From an uncultured Aquimarina sp. (GTDB taxonomy: Bacteria; Bacteroidota; Bacteroidia; Flavobacteriales; Flavobacteriaceae): DNA of 64,000 nt. Below, piece after piece: positions 36,503-45,812 of this stretch; within the stretch, counting starts at the first letter, position 1, and each line of letters begins with the position of its first letter. The notes below the pieces were generated by a model. The model did not search any database. It worked only from the letters and a program-made list of their open reading frames with translations, and had not been told where the DNA came from. The DNA lies in NCBI GenBank assembly GCA_947498765.1, contig CANMLG010000005.1:62001-126000 (forward strand), written 5' to 3'. The position numbers and the translations under genes were made by a program.

Positions 36503-38203
36503 ATGAACAAGACTATAAACATCAATCTAGCTGGTATATTCTTTCATATTGACGAAGATGCTTATTTAAAACTTCAAAATTATTTAGAAGCCGTTAAGCG
36601 TTCTTTTGCCAGCGAACAAGGTAGTGACGAAATCCTTTCTGATATTGAAGCCCGAATAGCAGAGCTTTTTAATGAACGTATTCAAAATGAAAGACAAGTT
36701 ATTGGTACCACTGAAGTAGATGAGATCATTAAAATTATGGGGCAACCCGAAGACTATAATGTAGGTGAAGAATCATACGAAGAAAACCAACAAACTGACA
36801 CCTATCAAAAAAGTAAAAAACAACTTTTCAGAGACCCCTTAAACGCCTATGCTGGTGGAGTATCATCTGGTTTGGGATATTATTTTGGTATTGATCATAT
36901 ATGGATTAGACTTATATGGGTCCTGTTAACTTTAGGTTCTAGTGGTACGTTCATTTTAATTTATATTGCACTTTGGATTTTTGTACCAAAAGCCAATAGT
37001 ACCGCCGATCAATTAGCCATGCGCGGAGAGGCAATAAATATTAGCAACATTGAAAAAAAAATTAAAGAAGGATTTGAAAACGTATCCGATCATGTAAAAA
37101 ATGCCGATTATAAAAAATACGGAAATAAAGTAAAATCCACTTCTTCAAATTTTTTTGAAGGGCTGTCCGAAATTTTAAGATTCTGTGTTAAACTCATTGG
37201 TAAAGGAATTGGATTATTTTTACTCTTTTTATCTGGTGTTGTCATTATTAGTTTATTTTTAGCCCTTTTTGGTTTAACTACATTTAATGTTTTTGATGCT
37301 CCATGGATTGATTATGTGGATGTGGTAAATATTGGAGCTCCCTTTTGGTTAATTTCAGTTCTTACTCTATTTGCTGTTGGTATTCCTTTCTTTTTTCTAT
37401 TTATCCTTGGACTTAAAATACTAGTTAAAAACTTAAAATCAATTGGTAAAACTGCAAAAATAAGCCTAGTTGTCTTATGGCTTATTTCGGTAGGTGGACT
37501 CATTTTTCTAGGTGTAAAACAAGCCACTGAACGCGCTTTTGATGCTAGAGTAAACAGTACCGAAGATTTATATTTAAACAGTAGTGATACTTTAACTGTA
37601 AAAATGCTTGGTGATGATCGATATGTAAATGAATTTGACCACTCTGACGGCTTTAGCATTCGTACAAATGACAACAACCAACAAGTACTTGTTTTTCAAG
37701 ACATCAAAATTAACATAAAGTCGACTTTAGAAAAAACTGCTCACTTAAAAATTACTAAAAAAGCACAGGGAAATAGTTATGAAAACGCTAGACAACGTGC
37801 CGAGAAACTTCAATATAATTATCAATTTTCGGGCAATACTTTATTTTTAGATTCTTTTGCCTTATCGGAAATAAAAAATCAATTCCGAAATCAAAAAGTT
37901 ACTATTACACTATTCCTTCCTGTTGGCATGACCTTGTATGCCGATGGAAATACCTATGATTTTAATACTTGGAGTAGTCACAACAATATAATTCCAATTA
38001 AAAGCAAAGAAAATCAATATTTGAAAATTAACACCAATAAAGTAAACTGTTTAAATTGTAACGATCAACATTGGGGAGAAGAAGATTATGACGAAGATCA
38101 CAATCATAAAGATGGAAGAATTAACATCAATTTTAATAGTGATGATGAAGAATTTAACCTACAAATTGATGAAAATGGAATTAGGATGAAGAGTAAAAAT
38201 TAG
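36503..38203 (+). CDS. PspC-domain membrane protein
   Basis: A 566-residue inner-membrane protein. The N-terminal cytoplasmic part (about 1-90) has a two-domain-like segment (INLAGIFFHIDEDAYLKLQN; SDIEARIAELFNERI). The PspC domain spans about 107-165 (LFRDPLNAYAGGVSSGLGYY ... IWIRLIWVLLTL). Further helices lie at about 235-258, 275-305 and 320-340. The C-terminal half is extracytoplasmic, beta-rich, and ends in an acidic, His-containing tail (GEEDYDEDHNHKDG). PspC proteins sense membrane stress in other bacteria. The pairing with PadR supports an envelope-stress role, which is inference. Confidence 0.9.
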   Translation: MNKTININLAGIFFHIDEDAYLKLQNYLEAVKRSFASEQGSDEILSDIEARIAELFNERIQNERQVIGTTEVDEIIKIMGQPEDYNVGEESYEENQQTDTYQKSKKQLFRDPLNAYAGGVSSGLGYYFGIDHIWIRLIWVLLTLGSSGTFILIYIALWIFVPKANSTADQLAMRGEAINISNIEKKIKEGFENVSDHVKNADYKKYGNKVKSTSSNFFEGLSEILRFCVKLIGKGIGLFLLFLSGVVIISLFLALFGLTTFNVFDAPWIDYVDVVNIGAPFWLISVLTLFAVGIPFFFLFILGLKILVKNLKSIGKTAKISLVVLWLISVGGLIFLGVKQATERAFDARVNSTEDLYLNSSDTLTVKMLGDDRYVNEFDHSDGFSIRTNDNNQQVLVFQDIKINIKSTLEKTAHLKITKKAQGNSYENARQRAEKLQYNYQFSGNTLFLDSFALSEIKNQFRNQKVTITLFLPVGMTLYADGNTYDFNTWSSHNNIIPIKSKENQYLKINTNKVNCLNCNDQHWGEEDYDEDHNHKDGRININFNSDDEEFNLQIDENGIRMKSKN

Positions 38204-38226
38204 ACAAGTTACTTACCTAATTACAC

Positions 38227-38257
38227 AAAAGCCAACATGTATTTGTTGGCTTTTTTT
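38227..38257 (+). terminator. Terminator of the padR-pspC operon
   Basis: Stem AAAAGCCAAC / GTTGGCTTTT followed by more T residues, 24 bp after the PspC stop. Confidence 0.85.
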
Positions 38258-38264
38258 ATGTAAT

Positions 38265-38297
38265 AAAAAAGACCGTCCTAAAACTGGACGGTCTTTT
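38265..38297 (-). terminator. Terminator of the transaldolase-like gene
   Basis: Perfect stem GACCGTCC / GGACGGTC with a 7-nt loop; on the minus strand it ends in six T residues, 25 bp after the stop codon. Confidence 0.85.
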
Positions 38298-38321
38298 GTA
38301 TATAAATTGTATCTATAGCTA

Positions 38322-38975
38322 TTAGTTTCCTTTAGCGTAATCTTCTAAAAATTTAGCTAAACCAATATCTGTTAATGGATGCTTTAATAAACCTTTAATA
38401 GCACTTAATGGTCCTGTCATTACATCAGATCCTAACTTAGCACAGTTTACAATATGCATTGTATTACGTACCGAAGCAGCTAAAATTTCAGTTCCAAAAC
38501 CGTAGTTATCATACACTAATCTGATTTCGTCAATTAAATTCATTCCATCAGTTGAAATATCATCTAAACGACCTAAAAATGGAGACACATAAGTTGCTCC
38601 AGCTTTAGCTGCTAAAATAGCTTGACCAACAGAAAATACTAATGTTACATTAGTCTTAATTCCTTTGTCTGAAAAATATTTACAAGCTTTAATCCCATCT
38701 TCAATTAATGGTAATTTAACTACAATTTGAGGATTTAAAGCAGCAAGTTCTTCTCCTTGTTTCACCATACCTTCGTAATCTGTAGCAATTACTTCTGCAG
38801 AAACATCTCCATCAACAATCTCACAGATTTTTTTATAGTGATTCAAAATATTAGCTTCACCAGTAATGCCTTCTTTAGCCATTAATGATGGGTTTGTTGT
38901 CACACCGTCTAAAACTCCTAAATCTTGTGCTTCTTTAATTTGATCAAGATTTGCTGTATCAATAAAAAATTTCAT
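38322..38975 (-). CDS. fsa: Fructose-6-phosphate aldolase / transaldolase-like enzyme
   Basis: A 217-residue class I aldolase of the small transaldolase (TalC/FSA) branch. It either transfers dihydroxyacetone units in the pentose phosphate pathway or cleaves fructose 6-phosphate; sequence alone does not decide which. Key signs are MKFFIDTANL, GVTTNPSLMAKEG, VVKLPLIEDGIKA with the Schiff-base Lys87, NVTLVFSVGQA, YVSPFLGRLDD and ILAASVRNTMHI. Length fits the 215-220-residue family. A -7 element TAATTTTG (39032-39039, minus strand) overlaps the end of the SDR gene. Confidence 0.93.
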   Translation of the reverse strand: MKFFIDTANLDQIKEAQDLGVLDGVTTNPSLMAKEGITGEANILNHYKKICEIVDGDVSAEVIATDYEGMVKQGEELAALNPQIVVKLPLIEDGIKACKYFSDKGIKTNVTLVFSVGQAILAAKAGATYVSPFLGRLDDISTDGMNLIDEIRLVYDNYGFGTEILAASVRNTMHIVNCAKLGSDVMTGPLSAIKGLLKHPLTDIGLAKFLEDYAKGN

Positions 38976-39036
38976 TATTATCTATTTGAATGTTATTAAT
39001 AAGGTAATTACCACGCTTTCGCGAAGTGACACAAAA

Positions 39037-39852
39037 TTACAATTTATAATGGTTTAGTAGTAACTTTTCATAGGTTTTATCTGGTAAAATTCGTTTTAAA
39101 AAAACAGAAAATTTCTGCATAAAAGCGCCTACCTTATAATGAATTCGTGGATTTGGTGTTAAAATAATTTTTTCAACCATTACACCTACTGCTTTGGGAT
39201 CTCCTCCTTGATCCACATGGGCATCCATTAAATCTAAGGATAATTGATAGTTTTTTTGATAATCCGAACCATTTATTACTGGTGCATGATACCTTCCTCC
39301 CGCAATATTTGTAGCAAAATCACCCGGCGCCAAATTGGTGATTTTTATGCCAAAGGCTTTAGTTTCCATACGAATTGCTTCGGTGGTTACCTCCAAAGCT
39401 GCTTTGGATGCACTATATACCCCTCTAAAAGGCAAGCCCATATAGCCTGCAATGGATGTTACGTTAATAATTAATCCCGATTTTTGTTTTCTCATTTGAG
39501 GCAATACCCCTTTCATCATCTTTATGGCTCCAAAATAATTAGTTTCAAAATGAGACACGATTTCCTGATCAGGAATTTCTTCCACAGGGCCCGTAATTCC
39601 AACCCCTGCATTATTTACCAATACATCAATACCATCTTCTTTACTTAGCAATTCTTTAACCGCGGTTTGGATAGTATTTGCTTTGGTAACATCCAATTCT
39701 AACAGTGGAAAATGTGTAAAATCAGGGTATTTAGATACATTACGTGTAGTTCCATAAACAATATATCCCTTTTTTGTTAAATAAATTCCTATAGCCTTAC
39801 CAATACCCGAAGACCCCCCAGTAATTAAAACTACTTTTTTAGCCAATGACAT
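39037..39852 (-). CDS. Short-chain dehydrogenase/reductase
   Basis: A 271-residue Rossmann-fold NAD(P) oxidoreductase. The cofactor motif is TGGSSGIG (11-18). The structural motif NNAGVGITG, the catalytic Ser in NVTSIAGYMG and the YSASK dyad with Tyr and Lys follow. The Arg in YGTTRN after the second strand suggests NADP(H). The C-terminal part (HYKVGAFMQKFSVFLKRILPD) is like SDRs acting on lipid or sterol-type ketones, but the substrate cannot be named. It lies 61 bp upstream of the fsa gene, in the same direction. Confidence 0.92.
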   Translation of the reverse strand: MSLAKKVVLITGGSSGIGKAIGIYLTKKGYIVYGTTRNVSKYPDFTHFPLLELDVTKANTIQTAVKELLSKEDGIDVLVNNAGVGITGPVEEIPDQEIVSHFETNYFGAIKMMKGVLPQMRKQKSGLIINVTSIAGYMGLPFRGVYSASKAALEVTTEAIRMETKAFGIKITNLAPGDFATNIAGGRYHAPVINGSDYQKNYQLSLDLMDAHVDQGGDPKAVGVMVEKIILTPNPRIHYKVGAFMQKFSVFLKRILPDKTYEKLLLNHYKL

Positions 39853-40049
39853 AAATAAAATGATTTAAACGAAAGATAATTTGATTTTTACAATTCACAA
39901 ACATTTCAATTTTTGGAATTAAATAAATTTAAACCTTTTTGAAATTTTTATAAGTGATTTATAAAGTTGTTGTTTTGTAAAAAAATACGCAACAAACTAG
40001 CCTTTTAATTTTTAGTTGATAAGAAAACATCTGGTAACAAGGCACAAAA

Positions 40050-40148
40050 AAAGGCAAGCTACCTACATCACACTGCTACGACCGTCTACCCTTGCTGCGT
40101 TCCCACCCTGGGGGATTCAACAGGAGCTAGTTGTGTAGGACTTGCCGG
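40050..40148 (-). ncRNA. ffs: Signal recognition particle RNA (4.5S, small form)
   Basis: About 100 nt on the minus strand. The ends pair (GGCAAG with CTTGCC, then CCTACA with TGTAGG). The tip holds the conserved SRP domain IV, read CAGGGTGGGAACGCAGCAAGGG, in which GGAA-x-GCAGC and the AAGG element form the two internal loops bound by Ffh. A T run (40046-40052) follows the 3' end as a terminator. A TATATTTG -7 box ends 4 nt before the 5' end. The RNA guides ribosomes making membrane proteins to the inner membrane together with Ffh. Confidence 0.93.
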
Positions 40149-40151
40149 GTG

Positions 40152-40159
40152 CAAATATA
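40152..40159 (-). promoter_or_regulatory. -7 element of the SRP RNA gene
   Basis: Minus strand TATATTTG, exact TAnnTTTG, placed so that transcription would start at or within a few bases of the RNA 5' stem. No clear TTG at -33. Confidence 0.6.
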
Positions 40160-40460
40160 CAACGCTTTTTAGATTTTAAAACTATTATTATAAAAAGTTT
40201 TGCAGAATAATTTAATAGCCTCCTAACCAGTATACCAAACGAATAAAAATCATTTATCTATAATTTTACTCCATCTAAAATTATATGCTTGTCTACAATT
40301 TTGCTTAATCAAATTAGAAGATCATATAGATTTATAATCATTACTATCCGATAAAGATTCTGGTCTACTTGGTTTAAAGAAATACGAACTAAGCTAAATC
40401 TATTAATATATAATAATATGAATAAAAATAAATATATTCGTTTGATATAAAATAGAACAA
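40160..40460. other. Intergenic region between ffs and the glutamine cyclotransferase gene
   Basis: About 300 bp, AT-rich, divergent. Nothing beyond the presumed promoters was recognised. Confidence 0.5.
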
Positions 40461-41513
40461 ATGAACACTTTCAATATATTAAAAATTAGTTTACTGACCT
40501 TATTTATTACTTCTTGCGGAAGCGATAAAAAAGCAAATGCTCCTAAATTTTCATTAGAAGCCACTCAAAAAGGCACTTTTAAACTAGGTCAAACCTTAAC
40601 AATTACACCTAAAAGTAAAATTAATGCTGCTATAGATTCTGTAAAATATAAATTTCAAAACAAAACTACCTCTCTGAAAGGGAATACTCCGTTCCAAGTT
40701 AAGCTAAGCAATCACCTACTAGGGAATCATATTGTTAATGCTACTATTTTTTCTAACGGTAATGAAGAAAAACAAACCCAGAAAGTAATTATTTTAAATG
40801 ATAAAGCTCCCAAAATTTATAACTATAAAATTATAAATACCTACCCACACAATACTGAACACTATATACAAGGTTTGGAATTTAAAGGAGATGATTTATA
40901 CGAAAGTACCGGACACTACAAACATTCTAAACTGTTACAAAAAGACTTAAAAACAGGAAAAACTATTAAAGAACATTCTTTAAAAGACAATTATTTTGGT
41001 GAAGGTTTAACTATTATAGGAAATAAAATTCATCAATTAACATGGCGCGAGGATATAGGTTTCACTTACGATATTGACACTTTCAAAGAATTAAGTTCAT
41101 TTGCTTATAACAAAAGTAAACAAGGATGGGGTTTATGTCATAGCGATCAATATATTTATAAAAGTGATGGTACAACTAAAATTTGGAAGCTAAACAAAGA
41201 AACCCTAGCCGAAGAAGGTTTTATTGAAGTGGCTACAAATACAGCTATAAAATCTCGCTTTAATGAATTAGAATGGATTAATGGAAAAATTTATGCTAAT
41301 ACTTACCAAAAACCAAGTATTGCTATTATTAATCCAAACAATGGTGCTATTGAAGGCATTATAAACTTAAAAGGTTTGCTCAAAGAAGTTGATGTTGATC
41401 CAAATGACTCAGACTATGTTTTAAATGGCATTGCTTACAAACAAAAAACAGATCAACTATATGTTACTGGTAAATTTTGGAAGAGTTTATTTGAAATTGA
41501 AGTTATAGAATAG
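40461..41513 (+). CDS. Glutaminyl-peptide cyclotransferase, lipoprotein
   Basis: Predicted to convert N-terminal glutamine of peptides or proteins to pyroglutamate. The 350-residue protein has a lipoprotein signal (LLTLFITSC, Cys19). An Ig-like segment covers about 28-112, and the glutamine cyclotransferase five-blade propeller (PF05096) about 115-350. Recognisable blocks are YPHNTEHYIQGLEFKGDDLY, ESTGHYKHSKL, YFGEGLTIIGNKIHQLTW, WGLCHSDQYIYKSDGT and FNELEWINGKIYAN. The catalytic Glu is probably in the GLEF or NELEW region. Exported location suggests it acts on secreted proteins, which in Bacteroidota often carry N-terminal pyroglutamate. Monocistronic. Confidence 0.9.
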   Translation: MNTFNILKISLLTLFITSCGSDKKANAPKFSLEATQKGTFKLGQTLTITPKSKINAAIDSVKYKFQNKTTSLKGNTPFQVKLSNHLLGNHIVNATIFSNGNEEKQTQKVIILNDKAPKIYNYKIINTYPHNTEHYIQGLEFKGDDLYESTGHYKHSKLLQKDLKTGKTIKEHSLKDNYFGEGLTIIGNKIHQLTWREDIGFTYDIDTFKELSSFAYNKSKQGWGLCHSDQYIYKSDGTTKIWKLNKETLAEEGFIEVATNTAIKSRFNELEWINGKIYANTYQKPSIAIINPNNGAIEGIINLKGLLKEVDVDPNDSDYVLNGIAYKQKTDQLYVTGKFWKSLFEIEVIE

Positions 41514-41529
41514 TAACTAAATTAATTAC

Positions 41530-41571
41530 GCAGTATTTATAATTTTGTCGATACAAAATTATAAATACTGC
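41530..41571. other. Perfect 19-bp inverted repeat without T tract
   Basis: GCAGTATTTATAATTTTGT, 4-nt loop CGAT, then the exact complement ACAAAATTATAAATACTGC. It lies 17 bp after the glutamine cyclotransferase stop and between convergent genes, so it may act as a terminator or RNA-end stabiliser, but no T run follows on either strand. Confidence 0.6.
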
Positions 41572-41690
41572 TCATTGTATATTCAGTAAAATACTTATAT
41601 GCAAGCTCAAGAGACATATGAACTAAACTGAATTTAATTTCTAGACAAGCAAAAGAGCATTATAGTCTTTTGGCGGTATCAATAAAAAAA

Positions 41691-42713
41691 TTAAAACAAG
41701 CCACCTTGAACAGGACCCCTTGTTTTTCCTAAATGTGTATAGGCTAATTCCGTTACTTCCCTTCCGCGAGGTGTGCGCATAATAAAACCTTGCTGAATTA
41801 AAAAAGGCTCGTAAACCTCTTCAATAGTTTCAGCACTTTCACTAACTGCGGTAGCCAGTGTAGTGATTCCAACAGGTCCACCTTTAAACTTATCAATAAG
41901 CGTTGTTAAAATCTTATTATCCATTTCATCCAAACCATGAGCATCCACATTAAGGGCTTTAAGCGCAAATCTTGATATTTCAATATCTATGGATCCATTC
42001 CCTTTAATTTGAGCAAAATCACGTACTCTACGCAATAATGCATTAGCTATCCTAGGTGTTCCTCTACTACGACCTGCAATTTCGAATGCAGCTCGTTCAT
42101 CAATAGGTACATTTAATATAGAAGCACTTCGCTCTACTATTCCTGCTAATAATTCAGTCGTATAATACTGTAACCTGGATTGTATTCCAAAGCGAGCTCT
42201 CATAGGAGAAGTTAACAACCCGGAACGTGTAGTAGCACCAATTAAAGTAAACTCATCTAAATGAATTTGAACCGTTCTGGCATTAGGTCCACTTTCGATC
42301 ATGATATCAATCTTAAAATCCTCCATTGCCGAATAGAGGTACTCTTCTACTACGGGACTTAAGCGATGAATTTCATCAATGAATAACACATCACGAGGTT
42401 CTAAATTAGTAAGTAAACCTGCTAAATCTCCTGGTTTATCTAATACAGGACCTGAGGTAATTTTTATACCCACACCTAGCTCATTGGCTAGTATATGAGC
42501 CAAAGTAGTTTTCCCTAACCCTGGAGGCCCATGAAACAAGGTATGATCTAAAGACTCTCCACGCATGTTTGCAGCCTTTACAAAAATTTCTAAATTTTCA
42601 AGTACTTGAGACTGTCCTGCAAAGTCACCAAAGCTTAGTGGACGTAAAGCTCTTTCAATATCATGATCTTGTGGAGTAAAATCTTCTCCTGTGGGGTCTA
42701 AATTACTATTCAA
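41691..42713 (-). CDS. ruvB: Holliday junction branch-migration helicase RuvB
   Basis: AAA+ motor that moves Holliday junctions with RuvA during recombination and repair. The 340-residue protein has all standard blocks: [11 protein letters not shown], Walker [10 protein letters not shown] (62-70), Walker [12 protein letters not shown], sensor GATTRSGLL, arginine-finger region PMRARFG and sensor 2 [17 protein letters not shown]. The C-terminal winged helix includes [15 protein letters not shown]. Length is normal. It lies downstream of the respiratory operon but is separated from coxA by a terminator. Confidence 0.97.
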   Translation of the reverse strand: MNSNLDPTGEDFTPQDHDIERALRPLSFGDFAGQSQVLENLEIFVKAANMRGESLDHTLFHGPPGLGKTTLAHILANELGVGIKITSGPVLDKPGDLAGLLTNLEPRDVLFIDEIHRLSPVVEEYLYSAMEDFKIDIMIESGPNARTVQIHLDEFTLIGATTRSGLLTSPMRARFGIQSRLQYYTTELLAGIVERSASILNVPIDERAAFEIAGRSRGTPRIANALLRRVRDFAQIKGNGSIDIEISRFALKALNVDAHGLDEMDNKILTTLIDKFKGGPVGITTLATAVSESAETIEEVYEPFLIQQGFIMRTPRGREVTELAYTHLGKTRGPVQGGLF

Positions 42714-42779
42714 AATAATTATATAAAATATAGGTTATAAAAATAGGCAAACTTCATAAATAAGGAATTAACAAAAACT

Positions 42780-42806
42780 AAAAAAGCCCTCTTTTAGAGG
42801 GCTTTT
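42780..42806 (-). terminator. Terminator of the respiratory operon
   Basis: Stem GCCCTCT / AGAGGGC with a 3-nt loop and T run on the minus strand, about 20 bp after the coxA stop. Confidence 0.85.
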
Positions 42807-42823
42807 GAATATATATTTACATT

Positions 42824-44611
42824 TTAATGATGTAATTCTTCTTCATTTTCCTGTAAAGGAACTACTTGAGGCGCATAATCTTGACCTGCTATTACATATT
42901 CACCATCAGCATTTGTTTTACTGTAATCATATGCCCAACGATACACAGTTGGTAGTTCACCTGGCCAGTTACCATGTACATGTTCTACCGGAGTAGTCCA
43001 TTCCAATGTATTAGATTTCCATGGATTTTGAGTTGCTTTTTTACCATAAAATATTGATGATATAAAATTATACAAGAAAACCAATTGAGCAGCTGCAGTA
43101 ATAATTGCAAAAACAGTAATCAAAACATTGGTATCAGCTAAATCATCAAAATATGGGAAGTTAGTATATGTATAATATCTACGAGGTAATCCAGCCATTC
43201 CTACAAAATGCATTGGAAAGAAAACTCCATAAGCACCTATAGCCGTTACCCAAAAGTGAACATATCCTAAATTCTTATTCATCATACGACCGTACATTTT
43301 AGGGAACCAGTGGTAAACTCCTGCAAATAAACCATACAATGCAGATATCCCCATTACTAAATGGAAGTGTGCTACTACAAAATAAGTATCATGCACGTTA
43401 ATATCTAATGTACTATCTCCTAAAATAATTCCTGTTAATCCTCCTGTTATAAAAGTAGATACTAAACCTATTGAAAATAACATTCCCGGGTTAAACTGTA
43501 AATTACCTTTCCATAATGTAGTAATATAATTAAATGATTTTACAGCAGATGGTATCGCAATTAATAATGTTGTAAATGTAAATACCGATCCTAGGAATGG
43601 ATTCATTCCAGATACAAACATATGGTGACCCCATACAATTGTAGATAAGAAAGCAATAGCTATAATTGATCCTACCATGGCACGGTAACCAAAAATTGGT
43701 TTACGTGAATTTGTTGCAATAATTTCTGAAGTTATACCTAAAGCTGGTAATAATACAATGTATACTTCAGGGTGACCTAGGAACCAAAATAAGTGTTCAA
43801 ACAATACTGGTGATCCTCCTTGATTATGCAATACTTCTCCTTTAATGAAAATATCACTTAAATAGAATGAAGTACCAAAACCTCTATCCATAATTAATAA
43901 CAATGCTGCCGATAATAATACTGGGAAAGAAACAATACCGATAATTGCAGTAACAAAGAATGCCCAAATTGTTAAAGGCATACGCGTCATTGACATTCCT
44001 TTTGTACGTAAATTAATTACAGTTACTACATAATTTAAAGATCCTAATAATGAAGAAGCAATAAATATAGCCATAGACACTAACCATAAAGTCATTCCCA
44101 TTCCAGATCCTGGCATAGCTTGCGGCAAGGCACTTAATGGAGGATATATTGTCCAACCTGCAGCTGCTGGTCCAGCCTCTACAAATAAAGAAAAGACCAT
44201 AATGATACTACTCAAAAAGAATAACCAATAAGACACCATATTTAAGAAACCTGAAGCCATATCACGTGCACCAATTTGCAATGGAATTAATAGGTTACTA
44301 AATGTACCACTCAATCCCGCTGTAAGCACAAAGAATACCATTATAGTACCATGGATTGTTACCAAAGCCAAATATACATTAGGATCCATAACACCATCAG
44401 GCGCCCATTTCCCTAACAATACCTCAAAAATTGCAAAAGATTGTTCAGGCCATGCAATTTGCATTCTGAATAAAATTGACATTGCAATACCTATAATACC
44501 CATAAGCAAACCAGTAATTAAATACTGCTTTGAAATCATTTTATGGTCTTCACTAAAAATATACTTAGTGATGAATGTTTCTTTGTGATGTCCGTGTCCG
44601 TCTGCTGACAT
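42824..44611 (-). CDS. coxA: Cytochrome c oxidase subunit I
   Basis: Catalytic heme-copper subunit that reduces oxygen and pumps protons. The 595-residue protein has about twelve core helices. Visible ligands and channel residues: the first heme a His in ALVTIHGTIMVFF; FLGHPEVYIVLLP, with the CuB His, the D-channel Glu and the cross-linked Tyr, which places it in family A1; VWGHHMFVSGMN with the paired CuB His; and YFVVAHFHLVMG with the heme His pair. Both termini are His-rich (MSADGHGHHKE, and ELHH at the end). It is the last gene of the minus-strand operon from actA, 109 bp after coxB. Confidence 0.97.
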   Translation of the reverse strand: MSADGHGHHKETFITKYIFSEDHKMISKQYLITGLLMGIIGIAMSILFRMQIAWPEQSFAIFEVLLGKWAPDGVMDPNVYLALVTIHGTIMVFFVLTAGLSGTFSNLLIPLQIGARDMASGFLNMVSYWLFFLSSIIMVFSLFVEAGPAAAGWTIYPPLSALPQAMPGSGMGMTLWLVSMAIFIASSLLGSLNYVVTVINLRTKGMSMTRMPLTIWAFFVTAIIGIVSFPVLLSAALLLIMDRGFGTSFYLSDIFIKGEVLHNQGGSPVLFEHLFWFLGHPEVYIVLLPALGITSEIIATNSRKPIFGYRAMVGSIIAIAFLSTIVWGHHMFVSGMNPFLGSVFTFTTLLIAIPSAVKSFNYITTLWKGNLQFNPGMLFSIGLVSTFITGGLTGIILGDSTLDINVHDTYFVVAHFHLVMGISALYGLFAGVYHWFPKMYGRMMNKNLGYVHFWVTAIGAYGVFFPMHFVGMAGLPRRYYTYTNFPYFDDLADTNVLITVFAIITAAAQLVFLYNFISSIFYGKKATQNPWKSNTLEWTTPVEHVHGNWPGELPTVYRWAYDYSKTNADGEYVIAGQDYAPQVVPLQENEEELHH

Positions 44612-44720
44612 AATTTAAAACCTTTTGTATGTTTTCTATTATAAATATCTTATAAAATATCGATACTATATATCGAACAAATTATAAAATTATACTTCTT
44701 TGATTATATTTTTCTTACCC

Positions 44721-45779
44721 CTATTTAGAGACTACTTGTCTAAATGTTTTTTGTTCTGCTAACCAATTATTATAATCTTCTTCCGACTCAATAATAATTT
44801 TCATTTGCATATTAAAGTGTGAGGCACCACAAATTTTATTACACAATAAATAGTAATCAAATTCATAAGGCTCTAATGCTTCTTCACCTTTAGCTAACAA
44901 ATCTTTACTTTTAGCTTTTCTTATTGTATTAATTGTTTCTACTTTTTCAACCATAAACTCAGAAGCTCTCATTTCCTCTGTAGTTTTTGTAGGCGTATAT
45001 GAAAACTCAGTAATCATTCCTGGTACCACATTCATTTGTGCTCTAAAGAAAGGCATGTAAGCTGAATGTAATACATCTTGAGATCTCATCTTAAAAATTA
45101 CTTTTTTACCTACTGGCAAATGCAATTCGTTAACAATGATATCATCTTGAGCATAGTTATCAGATGCATCAACTCCTAATATATTTACGCCCTCAATAAA
45201 ACGAACATTTGCTTTTCCCAATTCATTATCCGCTCCAGCATAACGTGCTCTCCAGTCAAACTGATAAGCATATAATTCAACCACTAAAGCATCTTCATCA
45301 TCATCAATACTCATAATATCTACCCAAGTATACAATCCGTAGATAATTAATGCTGCTAATGTAACAATCGGAATAGCTGTCCAAATAATTTCAAGTAAAT
45401 TACTATCTGCAAAAAAGGTAGCTTTATTTTCTTTTTTCCCTCTGTATTTATAAGCAAAAAAGTGTAATAAACCTTGTGTTATGATTTGAACAAACATGAT
45501 CAATACTACCGAGATCATCATTAATCTATCATAGTCTGTTCCGTGCTCAGAGGCAGCTTCAGGCAAAAAATAACTATCGTACTTTACAAAACACCAAACT
45601 GTCAAAAAATATAAAAAACCTACAAATGCAAGCATGAGCTTTCCTTGCATGGAATTGTCTTTATCATTAGCCACTTGTGAATTATCGGCTGATCCTTGAG
45701 ACAATTCTAATATTTTAGAAAGTTGCCAAAAAGTGATACCCAAAAGGGCTACTACTAGTAAGATTAAAAAAATCGTCAT
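44721..45779 (-). CDS. coxB: Cytochrome c oxidase subunit II
   Basis: Takes electrons from the cytochrome c domain of the partner complex through its CuA centre. The 352-residue protein has an N-terminal hydrophobic segment and two further helices (about 50-66 and 130-150). The cupredoxin domain starts near YQFDWRARY and continues with ELHLPVGKKVIFKM and QDVLHSAYMPFFR. The CuA site is C-N-K-I-C-G-A-S-H-F-N-M (Cys313, Cys317, His321, Met324). Lys315 replaces the Glu that is usual between the two Cys. There is no fused cytochrome c domain. It lies between actF and coxA in the operon. Confidence 0.96.
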   Translation of the reverse strand: MTIFLILLVVALLGITFWQLSKILELSQGSADNSQVANDKDNSMQGKLMLAFVGFLYFLTVWCFVKYDSYFLPEAASEHGTDYDRLMMISVVLIMFVQIITQGLLHFFAYKYRGKKENKATFFADSNLLEIIWTAIPIVTLAALIIYGLYTWVDIMSIDDDEDALVVELYAYQFDWRARYAGADNELGKANVRFIEGVNILGVDASDNYAQDDIIVNELHLPVGKKVIFKMRSQDVLHSAYMPFFRAQMNVVPGMITEFSYTPTKTTEEMRASEFMVEKVETINTIRKAKSKDLLAKGEEALEPYEFDYYLLCNKICGASHFNMQMKIIIESEEDYNNWLAEQKTFRQVVSK

Positions 45780-45812
45780 TGTAATCTATCTTAATTTAAT
45801 GTCTAAATTCTA

